Assembly (NCBI RefSeq): GCF_014489635.1
Contig: NZ_CP060828.1
Location: 1,302,001-1,366,000 of the forward strand
Source: Streptomyces roseirectus
GTDB taxonomy: Bacteria; Actinomycetota; Actinomycetes; Streptomycetales; Streptomycetaceae
Reading direction: 5' to 3'
DNA: 64,000 nucleotides
Shown here: positions 53,995 through 62,892 of the stretch, in pieces
Position numbering within the stretch: the first letter of the stretch is position 1
Layout: the number at the start of each line of letters is the position of its first letter
Translations under genes and position numbers: made by a program
Notes under the pieces: generated by a model
The model's input: the letters and a program-made list of their open reading frames with translations, nothing else
What the model was told of the DNA's origin: nothing
Database searches by the model: none

Positions 53995-54081
53995 GGAGAG
54001 GTACCCGAAGCGGCCCAACGGGGTACCGAGGCGACTCGGTTCGGGTCTCGGCCCGCGCAGGTTCGAATCCTGCCCTCTCCG
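53995..54081 (+). tRNA. Serine-type tRNA-like RNA with no anticodon
   Basis: This is an 87-nt RNA with class II tRNA architecture. The acceptor stem is GGAGAGG/CCTCTCC (7 bp), followed by discriminator G (as in tRNA-Ser) and no encoded CCA. The T-arm is perfect: GCAGG-TTCGAAT-CCTGC. T8 is present, and the D-arm is CCC...GGG with the conserved GG in its loop. The variable arm is long (CGGG/CCCG, 6-nt loop), as in serine tRNAs. The anticodon arm is replaced by a 6-bp hairpin ACCGAG/CTCGGT with a GCGA tetraloop (GNRA): no T33 and no anticodon. It lies 48 nt before the kinase gene and after SARP site 2. It should be serylatable (SerRS reads the variable arm, not the anticodon) but unable to decode; this is inference. 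Confidence 0.75.
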
Positions 54082-54129
54082 CACCTGCACTTTCCGTAGT
54101 CGCCGACCCGGCTTGGAGCGTCCGCCGCC

Positions 54130-55101
54130 ATGAGCGACCCGTTCACCTCGGCCCTGGTGATAGCCAACCCCGCCTCGGGCACCTACCCGCCCGGGGCGGC
54201 CGAGACGGTACGCCGCCGGCTCGCGGACGCGGGACTCGCCGCCGCCCTCGCCCTCACCGAGCACCCCGGCCACGCCCGCGCACTGGCCGCCGGCGCGCTG
54301 ACCCCCGGCGGGCCCGACCTGGTGGTCGCGGTCGGGGGCGACGGAACGGCCCACGAGGTGGCCTGCGGCCTGCTGACGGACGCCGACACCGGCACGACGG
54401 CCGGCAGCGGCCCCGGCCCCCTCCCTCACTCCGGCCGGTCCCCCGCCCTGCTGACCCTCCCCACCGGTACCGGCAACTCCTTCCACCGCGAGATCTGGGC
54501 GGACCTCCCCTGGCGCGCCTCCCTCGAACGCGCCGCGACGGCACCGCACGTGCGCGCGATCGACCTGGCGCGGGTCGCGGAGAACGGCGTGCCGGCCGTG
54601 CTGGGCGCCTCCACCGGCGTCGTCGCCCAGTCCCTCGTCACCGCCCGGGGCATCGCCGAGGCCGGCCGCGACCGGTACGAGAAGGCCGTCGCCGCGGCCC
54701 TGCACGCGTTCACGCCGTACCCGGGCCGGGTGCTGGTCGACGGCGAGGTCGTGCAGCAGGGCCCGACCGTCTTCGTCGACGTCGGCGGCGGCCGGTACCG
54801 GGGCGGCCGGTTCCGGCTGCTGCCGCACTCCGTCATGGACGACGGCCTGCTCGACGTCTGCGTCGTCGGCACCGCCCTGCCCCTGCGCGACCTGCCGGCG
54901 CTGGCCCGCGACGGCTCCCACGTCGGCCGGGAGGGCGTCGTCTACGCGCGCGGGCGCAGCGTGGTCGTGGAGCGCACCGACGGCCGGCCGCTCGTCTTCG
55001 AGTGCGACGGCGACGTCCTGGCGCCCGCGCGCGAGCGGTTCACGCTGGACGTGCTGCCGGGGGCGCTGCGGGTCGTGGGCCCGCCGCCGGGCGGACACTG
55101 A
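54130..55101 (+). CDS. Diacylglycerol-kinase-like enzyme (VlmJ-like)
   Basis: This is a 323-residue lipid kinase of the DAGK catalytic family. The ATP motif is 'VVAVGGDGTAHEVACGL', with 'NPASGTYPPG' at the N-terminus and 'LTLPTGTGNSFHREI' next. In valanimycin the homolog VlmJ phosphorylates the hydroxyl of the hydrate before VlmK removes it; a similar role fits here with the PrpD gene. It is probably co-transcribed with the tRNA-like RNA from SARP site 2. A generic membrane lipid kinase is the alternative. Confidence 0.85.
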   Translation: MSDPFTSALVIANPASGTYPPGAAETVRRRLADAGLAAALALTEHPGHARALAAGALTPGGPDLVVAVGGDGTAHEVACGLLTDADTGTTAGSGPGPLPHSGRSPALLTLPTGTGNSFHREIWADLPWRASLERAATAPHVRAIDLARVAENGVPAVLGASTGVVAQSLVTARGIAEAGRDRYEKAVAAALHAFTPYPGRVLVDGEVVQQGPTVFVDVGGGRYRGGRFRLLPHSVMDDGLLDVCVVGTALPLRDLPALARDGSHVGREGVVYARGRSVVVERTDGRPLVFECDGDVLAPARERFTLDVLPGALRVVGPPPGGH

Positions 55102-55156
55102 CCGGCTCACGCCGCCGGCTACTGCCCGCACCGCTGGCTCCGGCCCGCACCGCCGG

Positions 55157-55834
55157 CTACGGCAGGCGCCAGTCCACCGGCTCGGCGCCCTGGCCGGCGA
55201 GGAGTTCGTTGGCGCGGCTGAACGGGCGGGAGCCGAAGAAGCCGCGGTCGGCGGACATCGGCGAGGGGTGCGCGGACTCGATCGCCGGCAGTTGGCCGAG
55301 CAGCGGGCGCAGGTTGCGGGCGTCCCGTCCCCACAGGATGGACACGAGCGGCTTGCCACGGGCGGCGAGCGCCCGGATCGCCTGCTCGGTGACCTCTTCC
55401 CACCCCTGGCCCCGGTGCGCGGCGGGCTTGCGCGGCGCGGTCGTGAGCGCCCTGTTCAGCAGCAGCACCCCCTGCCGCGTCCACGGTGTCAGATCGCCGT
55501 TGGACGGCCTGGGCAGCCCCAGGTCGGTGTGCAGCTCCCGGAAGATGTTCTCCAGGCTCCCGGGCAGCGAGCGCACCTCCGGCGAGACCGCGAAGCTCAG
55601 CCCGATCGCCATCCCCGGCGTCGGATAGGGGTCCTGGCCGACGATCAGGACGCGCACGTCGTCGAAGGGCTGCTGGAAGGCCCGCAGGACGTTCGCCCCG
55701 GACGGCAGGTACGTCCGCCCGGCCGCTATCTCGGCGCGCAGGAAGTCCCCCATCGCGGCGATGCGTCCGGCCGCGGGTTCCAGGGCCTTCGCCCAGCCCG
55801 CTTCGACAAGTTCATGCAGAGGTCGTGGTGCCAC
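55157..55834 (-). CDS. ung: Uracil-DNA glycosylase
   Basis: This is a 225-residue family 1 uracil-DNA glycosylase, which removes uracil from DNA. The water-activating loop is 'VGQDPYP' (Asp68) and the minor-groove loop 'HPSP'. It is complete and of normal length. The start is GTG at 55834 (VAPRPLHEL). It marks the right border of the cluster and looks like conserved chromosome. Confidence 0.95.
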   Translation of the reverse strand: MAPRPLHELVEAGWAKALEPAAGRIAAMGDFLRAEIAAGRTYLPSGANVLRAFQQPFDDVRVLIVGQDPYPTPGMAIGLSFAVSPEVRSLPGSLENIFRELHTDLGLPRPSNGDLTPWTRQGVLLLNRALTTAPRKPAAHRGQGWEEVTEQAIRALAARGKPLVSILWGRDARNLRPLLGQLPAIESAHPSPMSADRGFFGSRPFSRANELLAGQGAEPVDWRLP

Positions 55835-56042
55835 AGCCCGTCACCCTACTGCCACACGCCGGCACCCCGCACAGCTACGGAAACCCATGCCCCCAGGAAC
55901 GCCCCGATCGGGACAACTCACCCGCAACGCACGCCGATCACGTCTGATCCGCACGTAACTCAGCAGACAAAACCGGACGGATACCGTTCACCCGCACCCT
56001 CCCCGAACGGGGGAACCCGGGAAACCAGTAACATGCGGCGCC

Positions 56043-56960
56043 ATGAGCTCCCCCACCGGTCCCGCGTCCGGCCTGCCAGTACGAATGCCGCGCCCCCGTC
56101 AGCCCGGGAGGCACCGCCGACCCGAGCCCCTGGCGGCTCCCGAGGGCGCGCCCGCGCTCGTCCTCGCGGTGCCGGGCACGCCCAGCGATGCCACCCGGGG
56201 TCTCGCCGAGGAGATCGTGAGCATCGCCCGCTCCGAACTGCCCGGCCTCGACGCGCGCATCGGCTACCTGGACGGGGACGACACCGAGTTCCCGACCCTC
56301 CAGGCGATCCTCGCCCACGCCGCCGACGAGCGCACCGCCCGCTACGAGCAGGCGCTCGCCGCGGGGCTGGACGTCAAGCAGCCCGACGGCCCCGTCGCCG
56401 TCGTCGTGCCGCTGCTGGCCGGTCCGGACAGCGCGCTGCTGCGGCAGGTGCGGCAGGCCGTGATGGAGAGCAAGGTCGCGGCCGACCTGACCGACGTCCT
56501 CGGCCCGCACCCGCTGCTCGCGGAGGCGCTGCACGTGCGCCTGTCCGAGGCGGGGCTCGCGCGCGCCGACCGGGCCCGGCTGTTCACCGTCGCCACCGCG
56601 GCGGACGGGATCATCCTCGCGTCCGTCGGCGGGGACGAGGCCGTACAGGCCGCCGGGATCACCGGGATGCTGCTCGCCGCGCGGCTCGCCGTGCCGGTGA
56701 TGGCCGCGGCGCTCGACCAGGAGGGGTCCATCGCCTCCGTCGCCGAGCAGCTGCGGAACTCCGGGTCCCAGCAGCTCGCGCTCGCGCCGTACCTCATCGG
56801 GCCCGAGATCGACTCCGTCGTGGTCGAGGAGGCCGCGAAGGAGGTCGACTGCGCCGCCGCCGAGGCGCTGGGTCCCTACCCGGCGATCGGGAAGCTGGCG
56901 CTGGCCAAGTACACGACGGCGCTGGGGATCGCGCCCCAGCAGACACCTGCGGTGCGGTAG
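56043..56960 (+). CDS. CbiX/sirohydrochlorin-chelatase-like protein
   Basis: This is a 305-residue protein with the chelatase fold in two halves: 'ALVLAVPGTPSDATRGLAEEIVSIAR' near residue 39 and 'LFTVATAADGIILASVGGDEAVQAAG' further on, with 'VVVPLLAGPD'. The family catalytic histidines (usually HGS at the start of strand 1) are not obvious here (VPGT instead), so ferro- or cobalt-chelatase activity is doubtful. The first 30 residues are a proline/arginine-rich extension. Confidence 0.75.
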   Translation: MSSPTGPASGLPVRMPRPRQPGRHRRPEPLAAPEGAPALVLAVPGTPSDATRGLAEEIVSIARSELPGLDARIGYLDGDDTEFPTLQAILAHAADERTARYEQALAAGLDVKQPDGPVAVVVPLLAGPDSALLRQVRQAVMESKVAADLTDVLGPHPLLAEALHVRLSEAGLARADRARLFTVATAADGIILASVGGDEAVQAAGITGMLLAARLAVPVMAAALDQEGSIASVAEQLRNSGSQQLALAPYLIGPEIDSVVVEEAAKEVDCAAAEALGPYPAIGKLALAKYTTALGIAPQQTPAVR

Positions 56961-57053
56961 CCGTTTCGCCTACTGGGGTGCCGGGGGCTGTGCTGTGGCG
57001 AGTGCGGGCTCGTCGTGGTTGGTCGCGCCCACGCGGCGGTAGCCGCACATCGA

Positions 57054-58286
57054 TTACAGCCCCGCGCCCCTGACTTGCGCTACGCGCTCGTCCAGGGTCG
57101 CCAGCACCTCGTGTGCTCGCTGCTTTCGGTCCCTCATCGGGTTCAGCGGGTGCAGCAACGGGGCCACTGCCAGGCGGACCCGGGGCAGCAGTGTCTCCAG
57201 TTCCGCCGCCCTCGCCGCCGGGTTCGCCTTCGGGTCGCGTTCCCAGGCTTCGAGGACCTGGACGGTGTGGCCGATCCAGGCGTCCGTGACCTTGTCGGTG
57301 GTGATGGGGAGGACGAGGAGGACGGCGAGGGTCGCGGCGAGGGCGCCCAGGCCCGTCTCCGCGAGGCGCAGGGCGAGGAGCTGGGGGCTGAGGACGCCCA
57401 GGACGCCGTAGAGGAGTTCCACCAGCAGCGTCACCCACAGCATCATCCACGTGTAGGAGACGGCGGCCGTGTAGAAGATGCCGAAGACGGCGGCCGCGAG
57501 CCCGAGCGCCGTCGGGACGGGCGCGCCGTTCACGGGGACGGCGATCAGCAGGCCGAGGGCGATGCCGACGACCGTGCCGGCGACCCGGCGGAAGCCCCGC
57601 ACCAGGGTCTCGCCGCGCGACGTCGTGTTGACGAAGATCCACCAGGTCGCCCCGACCGCCCAGTACCACCGCTCGGCGGAGAGCGCCTGGCCCGCGACGA
57701 GGGCGAGCGCGGCGGCGGTCGTCGCCTGGACGGCCTGCCGCGAGGTCACGCGGGCCAGCCCGGGGACGGTCACGGCGGGCGGCGCCGGCCGTCCGCGCTC
57801 GTAGCACCAGACGCCGAAGCGGACGGCGGACGCGACCGCGAGGGCGAGCAGGACGGCCGCGTACAGCTCCGGCAGGTGCGCCGGGGTCGTCCCGAGGACC
57901 AGGGTCACGAAGAACGCCATGAACGCGAAGACGCCGAGCGCGTGCCCGCGCGGACCCCACCGGCGCGCGTACACGCCCGCGCCGATGATCGCCAGGAAGG
58001 CGAGTGCGCGGGCGAGCGGACGGTCGTGGACCTCCGCCGCGAGCGCGAAGACGGGAAGGCCGACGACGGGCAGGAGCGCGGTCGTGACGGCCTGCCCGCG
58101 CACGGTCGTGTCCGTCACGGTGAACAGGGCGAGCAGCGCCGCGAGGCCCCCGGTGACGGCGGCCACGAGCGAGTGCCCGGCGACGGCGCAGGCCACGACC
58201 GCGAGCCCGATGCCGAGCACGGCCCGGGACGCGGCGCGCAGCCGCATCCGCCCCGGATCCGGAGCCGTGAACACCTTCCTCAGCAC
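57054..58286 (-). CDS. FUSC-family (aromatic-acid exporter-like) membrane protein
   Basis: This is a 410-residue membrane protein with two sets of about five or six hydrophobic helices separated by a soluble region, as in FUSC/AaeB-type proteins. 'RWYWAVGATWWIFVNTTSRGETLVRGFRRVAGTVVGIALG' is a typical second-half signature. It may export aromatic acids or other organic anions. The ATG at 58286 is preceded by a hairpin with a T-rich tail. Confidence 0.82.
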   Translation of the reverse strand: MLRKVFTAPDPGRMRLRAASRAVLGIGLAVVACAVAGHSLVAAVTGGLAALLALFTVTDTTVRGQAVTTALLPVVGLPVFALAAEVHDRPLARALAFLAIIGAGVYARRWGPRGHALGVFAFMAFFVTLVLGTTPAHLPELYAAVLLALAVASAVRFGVWCYERGRPAPPAVTVPGLARVTSRQAVQATTAAALALVAGQALSAERWYWAVGATWWIFVNTTSRGETLVRGFRRVAGTVVGIALGLLIAVPVNGAPVPTALGLAAAVFGIFYTAAVSYTWMMLWVTLLVELLYGVLGVLSPQLLALRLAETGLGALAATLAVLLVLPITTDKVTDAWIGHTVQVLEAWERDPKANPAARAAELETLLPRVRLAVAPLLHPLNPMRDRKQRAHEVLATLDERVAQVRGAGL

Positions 58287-58342
58287 GTGACGCCCACCCC
58301 TTCGGACCTGAGACCCTGATCATGCGATTCGGACATGAGAAA

Positions 58343-58366
58343 GGCGCCGCGGGTCTCCGCAGCGCC
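58343..58366 (-). promoter_or_regulatory. Hairpin upstream of the FUSC gene
   Basis: GGCGC at 58343-58347 and GCGCC at 58362-58366 pair, with an inner GCGG/CCGC stem and one mismatch. On the minus strand the hairpin is followed by TTTCTC, so it looks like an attenuator or terminator in the FUSC leader. The 265 bp between FUSC and prcB hold this, the palindrome at 58424 and no gene I can support. Confidence 0.45.
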
Positions 58367-58423
58367 ATCGACCCGACCATGAGACCACCACCGGCCCCAC
58401 TGGCTCAAGTGACGTCGTTCCGA

Positions 58424-58440
58424 GTGGGCCATTGGCCCAC
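58424..58440. promoter_or_regulatory. Palindromic operator upstream of prcB-like gene
   Basis: GTGGGCC-ATT-GGCCCAC is a perfect 7-bp inverted repeat. Its core TGGGCCATTGG occurs again, identically, at 59410-59420 before the Lrp gene. Confidence 0.6.
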
Positions 58441-58551
58441 CTGGACGGCGCTCGGCTGGTCCAGTGCCGGGCCAACGGACCACGCGGCTCGTGGGGCATA
58501 CGGGGGCGCCGGGTCGGGTAGGCCGATCCCGACCCGACAGAAAGGGACCCC

Positions 58552-59382
58552 ATGAACCACGCGCTGCCGCCCTCGTTCACGGCCACCGGTTCGTCGTCCT
58601 TCCTGGACTTCCTCGCCGCGCAGGCCCCGGAGATGCTGCCCTCCCGCCGCACGCTGCCGCAGGTCGAAGGCGGTTTCGAGGCGCCGCACGGGACGACGAT
58701 CGTCGCGGCGACGTACGCGGACGGCGTGCTGGTGGCGGGTGACCGGCGGGCCACGATGGGCAACGTGATCGCGAACCGCGAGGTCGACAAGGTGTTCCCG
58801 GCCGACGAGTACTCGGCGGTCGCCATCGCCGGCACGCTCGGCTTCGCGGTGGAGCTGGTGCGGCTGTTCCAGCTGGAGCTGGAGCACTACGAGAAGATCG
58901 AGGGCACCGCGCTCTCCCTCGACGGCAAGGCGAACCGGCTGACGACGATGGTGCGCGGCAACCTCGGCATGGCCATGCAGGGCCTCGCGGTCGTCCCGGT
59001 CTTCGCGGGGTACGACGTCGACCTGGGCGTGGGCCGCATCTTCACCTACGACGTGACCGGCGGCCGGTCCGAGGAGTCCGCCGGGTTCACCGCGACCGGC
59101 TCCGGCTCGGTGTACGCGCGCGGCTCGCTGAAGAAGTTGTACCGGCCCGGGATGAGCGAGTCGGACATCGTCACGGCGGTCGTGCAGGCGCTGTACGACG
59201 CGGCCGACGACGACTCCGCGACCGGCGGTCCCGACCTCTCCCGTCGGCTGTTCCCGCTGGTCAGCCTGGTGACGGCGGACGGGTTCCGGCTGCTGGGGGC
59301 GGAGGAGGTCGCGGAGGTGTCGCGGACGGTCGTCGACGGGCGCAGGAACGCGCCGGACGGGCCCCGGGCGCCGGTGCTGTGA
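58552..59382 (+). CDS. prcB: Stand-alone proteasome beta subunit
   Basis: This is a 276-residue proteasome beta subunit. A 47-residue propeptide is followed by the mature N-terminal Thr48 in '[14 protein letters not shown]', and '[23 protein letters not shown]' has the conserved Lys and Asp. It would be a 20S core peptidase. Unusually, no prcA, pup, dop or pafA gene is nearby; the neighbours are FUSC and an Lrp regulator. It is probably a second, paralogous copy. ATG after AAAGGGA. Confidence 0.88.
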   Translation: MNHALPPSFTATGSSSFLDFLAAQAPEMLPSRRTLPQVEGGFEAPHGTTIVAATYADGVLVAGDRRATMGNVIANREVDKVFPADEYSAVAIAGTLGFAVELVRLFQLELEHYEKIEGTALSLDGKANRLTTMVRGNLGMAMQGLAVVPVFAGYDVDLGVGRIFTYDVTGGRSEESAGFTATGSGSVYARGSLKKLYRPGMSESDIVTAVVQALYDAADDDSATGGPDLSRRLFPLVSLVTADGFRLLGAEEVAEVSRTVVDGRRNAPDGPRAPVL

Positions 59383-59409
59383 GGTAGCGCGGCCCGCGGG
59401 CCGTCCGAC

Positions 59410-59420
59410 TGGGCCATTGG
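59410..59420. promoter_or_regulatory. Shared promoter motif upstream of the Lrp gene
   Basis: TGGGCCATTGG is identical to the core of the palindrome before prcB and lies 36 bp upstream of the Lrp start. It is a likely site for the Lrp protein itself. Confidence 0.55.
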
Positions 59421-59455
59421 TACAGTCGGCGGTGATCATCAGGGAGGCCGGTCGT

Positions 59456-59932
59456 ATGGCGGTGGACGAGCTCGACACCCGCATCCTGCGCCTGCTCCTG
59501 GAGCAGCCCCGGACCAGTGTGCGCGAGTACGCGCGGATCCTGGGCGTCGCCCGGGGCACCCTCCAGGCGCGCCTCGACCGGCTTGAGCGCGACGGCGTCA
59601 TCACCGGCACCGGCCCGTCCCTCTCCCCCGCCGCCCTCGGCCACCCGGTCCTCGCGTTCGTGCACATCGAGGTCACCCAGGGCCACCTCGACGACGTCGG
59701 CGAGGCGCTGGCCGCCGTGCCGGAGATCGTGGAGGCGTTCTCGATCACGGGCGGCGGCGATCTGCTCACCCGGGTCGTGGCCCGCGACAACCTCCACCTG
59801 GAGGACGTCATCCAGAAGCTGATCAGCATGCCGGGCGTGGTCCGCACGCGCACGGAGGTCGCACTGCGCGAGCGGGTGCCGCACCGGCTGCTGCCGCTGG
59901 TGGAGTCGGTGGGGCGGGCGGCGGCGAAGTAG
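59456..59932 (+). CDS. Lrp/AsnC family regulator
   Basis: This is a 158-residue Lrp/AsnC regulator. The N-terminal helix-turn-helix is 'TSVREYARILGVARGTLQARLDRLERDG', followed by a RAM ligand-binding domain ('VLAFVHIEVTQGHLDDVGEALAAVPEIVEAFSITGGGDLLTRV'). The start is ATG at 59456 with AGGGAGG upstream. It follows prcB by 73 bp and shares its promoter motif, so it may control both. The effector is unknown. Confidence 0.88.
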   Translation: MAVDELDTRILRLLLEQPRTSVREYARILGVARGTLQARLDRLERDGVITGTGPSLSPAALGHPVLAFVHIEVTQGHLDDVGEALAAVPEIVEAFSITGGGDLLTRVVARDNLHLEDVIQKLISMPGVVRTRTEVALRERVPHRLLPLVESVGRAAAK

Positions 59933-60044
59933 GCGTCCGGAGCCGGCCACCTGGGGTTCCGATGTCGAAACTTCCGCACCCGTCACACCCGTTGACGCGT
60001 CACGGTGCCGTGCCTATCTTCTGGACGATCTTCCGAACAGTTAC

Positions 60045-60054
60045 CGATATATCG
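60045..60054. promoter_or_regulatory. Palindrome upstream of the GH127 gene
   Basis: CGATATATCG is a perfect 10-bp palindrome within an AT-richer patch, 60 bp before the GH127 start; the flanks also partly match. It is a candidate operator for a sugar-responsive regulator. Confidence 0.4.
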
Positions 60055-60113
60055 AACGCTCCACCCGCCTCGCACACCCCCCACACGCAGGACCCTTCAG
60101 AATCGAGGAGCAC

Positions 60114-62885
60114 ATGGCCCCGCCCCTCTCCCGACGCACCCTCCTGAGGAGCGCGATGATCGCCGCCGCAGCATCCGGGCTCACCGGCACGGGCACGGCC
60201 GGCGCCTCGGCCGCGCCCGCCGCCTGGTCGCTGCTCCCCCTCCCGCTGGACAAGGTGTCCCTGGGACCCGGACTCTTCGCGGACAAGCGGCAGTTGATGC
60301 TCGACCACGCGCGCGGGTACGACGTGAACCGGCTGGTGCAGGTGTTCCGCGCCAACGCCGGTCTCTCGACGCGCGGCGCGGTCGCCCCCGGCGGCTGGGA
60401 GGGCCTGGACGGCGAGGCCAACGGCAACCTGCGCGGCCACTACACCGGCCACTTCCTCACGATGCTGGCGCAGGCGTACGCGAGCACCGGCGACGCGGTG
60501 TACGCGGAGAAGATCCGCACGATCGTCGCGGCCCTGCACGACTCCCGCGAGGCACTGCGGCGAGCGCCCCAAGTCCTCAGCGTTCCGGGCAAGTTCGGGA
60601 CGGCCGCCGAGAACGTGCGGGGTTCGTACCAGTACGTCGAGCTGCCCGCCCAACTCCTGGGCGGCGCACCGGCGATCACCCTCGCGGCGTGGATCAGACC
60701 CACGCACGACGGGAGTTGGGCCCGCGTCTTCGACTTCGGCGACGACACGACCCGCTACCTCTACCTGACGGCCCGCAACGCGAGTGGTGTGCCCCGGTTC
60801 GCGATCACCACGAGCGGGGCCGGCGGCGAGCAGGGCATCAACGGGACGGCCGCGCTGCCGCTGGACCAGTGGAGCCACCTCGCGGTGACGATCGGCGGCG
60901 GGGTCGGCACGCTGTACGTCAACGGGCAGGCGGTGGGCCGCAATCCGGGCATGACACTGACCCCGGCCGCGCTCGGGACGCTCACCCACCACTGGCTGGG
61001 GCGGTCGAACTACTCCGGCGACCCGGTGTTCGCGGGGGCGTACGACGGGTTCGACGTCTGGTCGCGGGCGCTGACCGCCGCCGAGATCACGGGACTCCAG
61101 AGCCGCAAGGGCTCAGGAGACCTCGCCTCGTACGGTTTTGACGAGACGTCAGGCGGTACCTTCGCCGACTCCTCCGGGCGCGGGCTCACCGCGACGCTGC
61201 GCCGGACCTGGGGCGCCCCGAGCCACGCCGGGTTCCTCGCGGCCTATCCGGAGACGCAGTTCATCCAGCTGGAGTCGATGACCGCGAGCGACTACTCGAA
61301 GGTGTGGGCGCCCTACTACACGGCGCACAAAATCCTGCGCGGGCTGCTGGACGCGTACCTCGCGACCGGCGACGCACGCGCCCTCGACCTCGCGTCGGGC
61401 ATGGCCGACTGGATGCACGCCCGCCTCTCGAAGCTGCCCGCGGCGACGCTCCAGCGGATGTGGGGGCTGTTCTCCAGCGGCGAGTTCGGCGGGATCGTCG
61501 AGGCGCTGTGCGATCTGCACGACCTCACGGGAAAGGCCGAACACCTCGCGCTGGCGCGGCTGTTCGACCTCGACCGGCTCATCGACGCGTGCGCCGCGAA
61601 CACGGACGTCCTCGACGGGCTGCACGCCAACCAGCACATCCCGATCTTCACGGGGTACCTGCGGCTGTACGACGCGACCGGCGAGCGGCGCTACCTCGAC
61701 GCCGCGCGCAACTTCTGGGACATGGTCGTCCCGCACCGCATGTACGCGGTCGGCGGGACCAGCAACGCGGAGTTCTGGCGGGCGCGGGACGTCGTCGCCG
61801 GGGTCATCAGCGGCGCGTCGGCGGAGACGTGCTGCGCGTACAACATGCTGAAGCTGAGCCGGGCGCTGTTCCTGCACGCGCAGGAGCCGAAGTACATGGA
61901 CTACTACGAGCGGGCGCTGTTCAACCAGGTGCTCGGGTCCAAGCGGGACGCCCCCGACGCGGAGAAGCCGCTCGTCACGTACTTCCTCGGGCTGGACCCC
62001 GGTCATGTGCGGGACTACACGCCCAAACAGGGGACGACCTGCTGCGAGGGGACGGGGCTGGAGAGCGCCACGAAGTACCAGGACACCGTGTACTTCGTCG
62101 CCGCCGACGGGGGCGCGCTGTACGTCAACCTCTTCAGCCCGTCGACGCTGGAGTGGTCCGGCAAGGGTGTCACCGTCACGCAGTCCACCGGGTTCCCCTT
62201 CGAGCAGGGGACCACGCTCACCGTGCGCGGCGACGCGCGGTTCGAGTTGCGGGTGCGGGTGCCCGCGTGGGCGACCGCCGGGTTCCGGGTGCGGGTCAAC
62301 GGGCAGGCGGTGAGCGGGAGTCCGGTGCCGGGGAGCTACTTCGCCGTGGCGCGCGACTGGCGGGACGGGGACGTGGTGCGGGTGGACACGCCGTTCCGGA
62401 TGCGGGCGGAGCGGACGCCGGACGAGCCCTCGGTCCAGGCAGTGTTCTACGGTCCGCTGAACCTCGCCGCCCGCAGCGCGTCCACCTCCTATCTGCCGGT
62501 CTCGCTCTACCGCAACGCCGCGCTCTCCGGCGATCTGGTCTCCTCCTTCACGGCGGTTGACGGGAAGCCGCTGCATTTCTCCCTGGGCGGCGTGGAGTTC
62601 GCGCCGTTCTTCGAGGGGACCGAGGATCCGACGCACGTCTACGTGCGCCGGGCGGAGCCTTGGGTGGTGTTCGGGGGCGTGGACTCCGGGGTGGCCAACC
62701 CCGTGAAGACGAACGGGAGTTCACTGCTCGACGAGGTGTGGGCGGGGGCGCCGTTCGCCGACAGGGCGGCGCTCGTGGCGCGGGTGCGGACGGTCGTCGC
62801 GTCGTGGGTCGCCGGCGGGCTGCTGGGCGCCTCGGACGGGGACGCCGTCGTCGCCACGGCCCAGCGGGCGGTGTACGTGTCCTGA
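60114..62885 (+). CDS. GH127 beta-L-arabinofuranosidase with inserted LamG domain
   Basis: This is a 923-residue secreted enzyme. A twin-arginine signal (SRRTLLRSAMIAAAASGLTG) leads to a GH127 (alpha/alpha)6 domain that begins 'LPLDKVSLGPGLFADKRQ'. It is interrupted by a LamG/concanavalin domain (about 160-350, 'LAAWIRPTHDGSWARVFDFG'). The GH127 metal/catalytic set is present: Glu and Cys in 'AETCCAYNMLKL' and the Cys pair in 'TTCCEGTG'. It cleaves terminal beta-L-arabinofuranose from plant glycans. It adds to the plant-polymer genes at 26488-29804. Confidence 0.9.
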   Translation: MAPPLSRRTLLRSAMIAAAASGLTGTGTAGASAAPAAWSLLPLPLDKVSLGPGLFADKRQLMLDHARGYDVNRLVQVFRANAGLSTRGAVAPGGWEGLDGEANGNLRGHYTGHFLTMLAQAYASTGDAVYAEKIRTIVAALHDSREALRRAPQVLSVPGKFGTAAENVRGSYQYVELPAQLLGGAPAITLAAWIRPTHDGSWARVFDFGDDTTRYLYLTARNASGVPRFAITTSGAGGEQGINGTAALPLDQWSHLAVTIGGGVGTLYVNGQAVGRNPGMTLTPAALGTLTHHWLGRSNYSGDPVFAGAYDGFDVWSRALTAAEITGLQSRKGSGDLASYGFDETSGGTFADSSGRGLTATLRRTWGAPSHAGFLAAYPETQFIQLESMTASDYSKVWAPYYTAHKILRGLLDAYLATGDARALDLASGMADWMHARLSKLPAATLQRMWGLFSSGEFGGIVEALCDLHDLTGKAEHLALARLFDLDRLIDACAANTDVLDGLHANQHIPIFTGYLRLYDATGERRYLDAARNFWDMVVPHRMYAVGGTSNAEFWRARDVVAGVISGASAETCCAYNMLKLSRALFLHAQEPKYMDYYERALFNQVLGSKRDAPDAEKPLVTYFLGLDPGHVRDYTPKQGTTCCEGTGLESATKYQDTVYFVAADGGALYVNLFSPSTLEWSGKGVTVTQSTGFPFEQGTTLTVRGDARFELRVRVPAWATAGFRVRVNGQAVSGSPVPGSYFAVARDWRDGDVVRVDTPFRMRAERTPDEPSVQAVFYGPLNLAARSASTSYLPVSLYRNAALSGDLVSSFTAVDGKPLHFSLGGVEFAPFFEGTEDPTHVYVRRAEPWVVFGGVDSGVANPVKTNGSSLLDEVWAGAPFADRAALVARVRTVVASWVAGGLLGASDGDAVVATAQRAVYVS

Positions 62886-62892
62886 GGCCGGT

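Noticed and set aside
53995..54081. tRNA-like RNA as an attachment site of an integrated element
   Set aside because: No integrase, direct repeat of the 3' end or mobile genes are near; all arms except the anticodon arm are intact and a cluster-specific promoter precedes it.
58322..58555. Small gene between FUSC and prcB
   Set aside because: No ribosome site, no family resemblance, and it overlaps the palindrome and hairpin of the promoter region.
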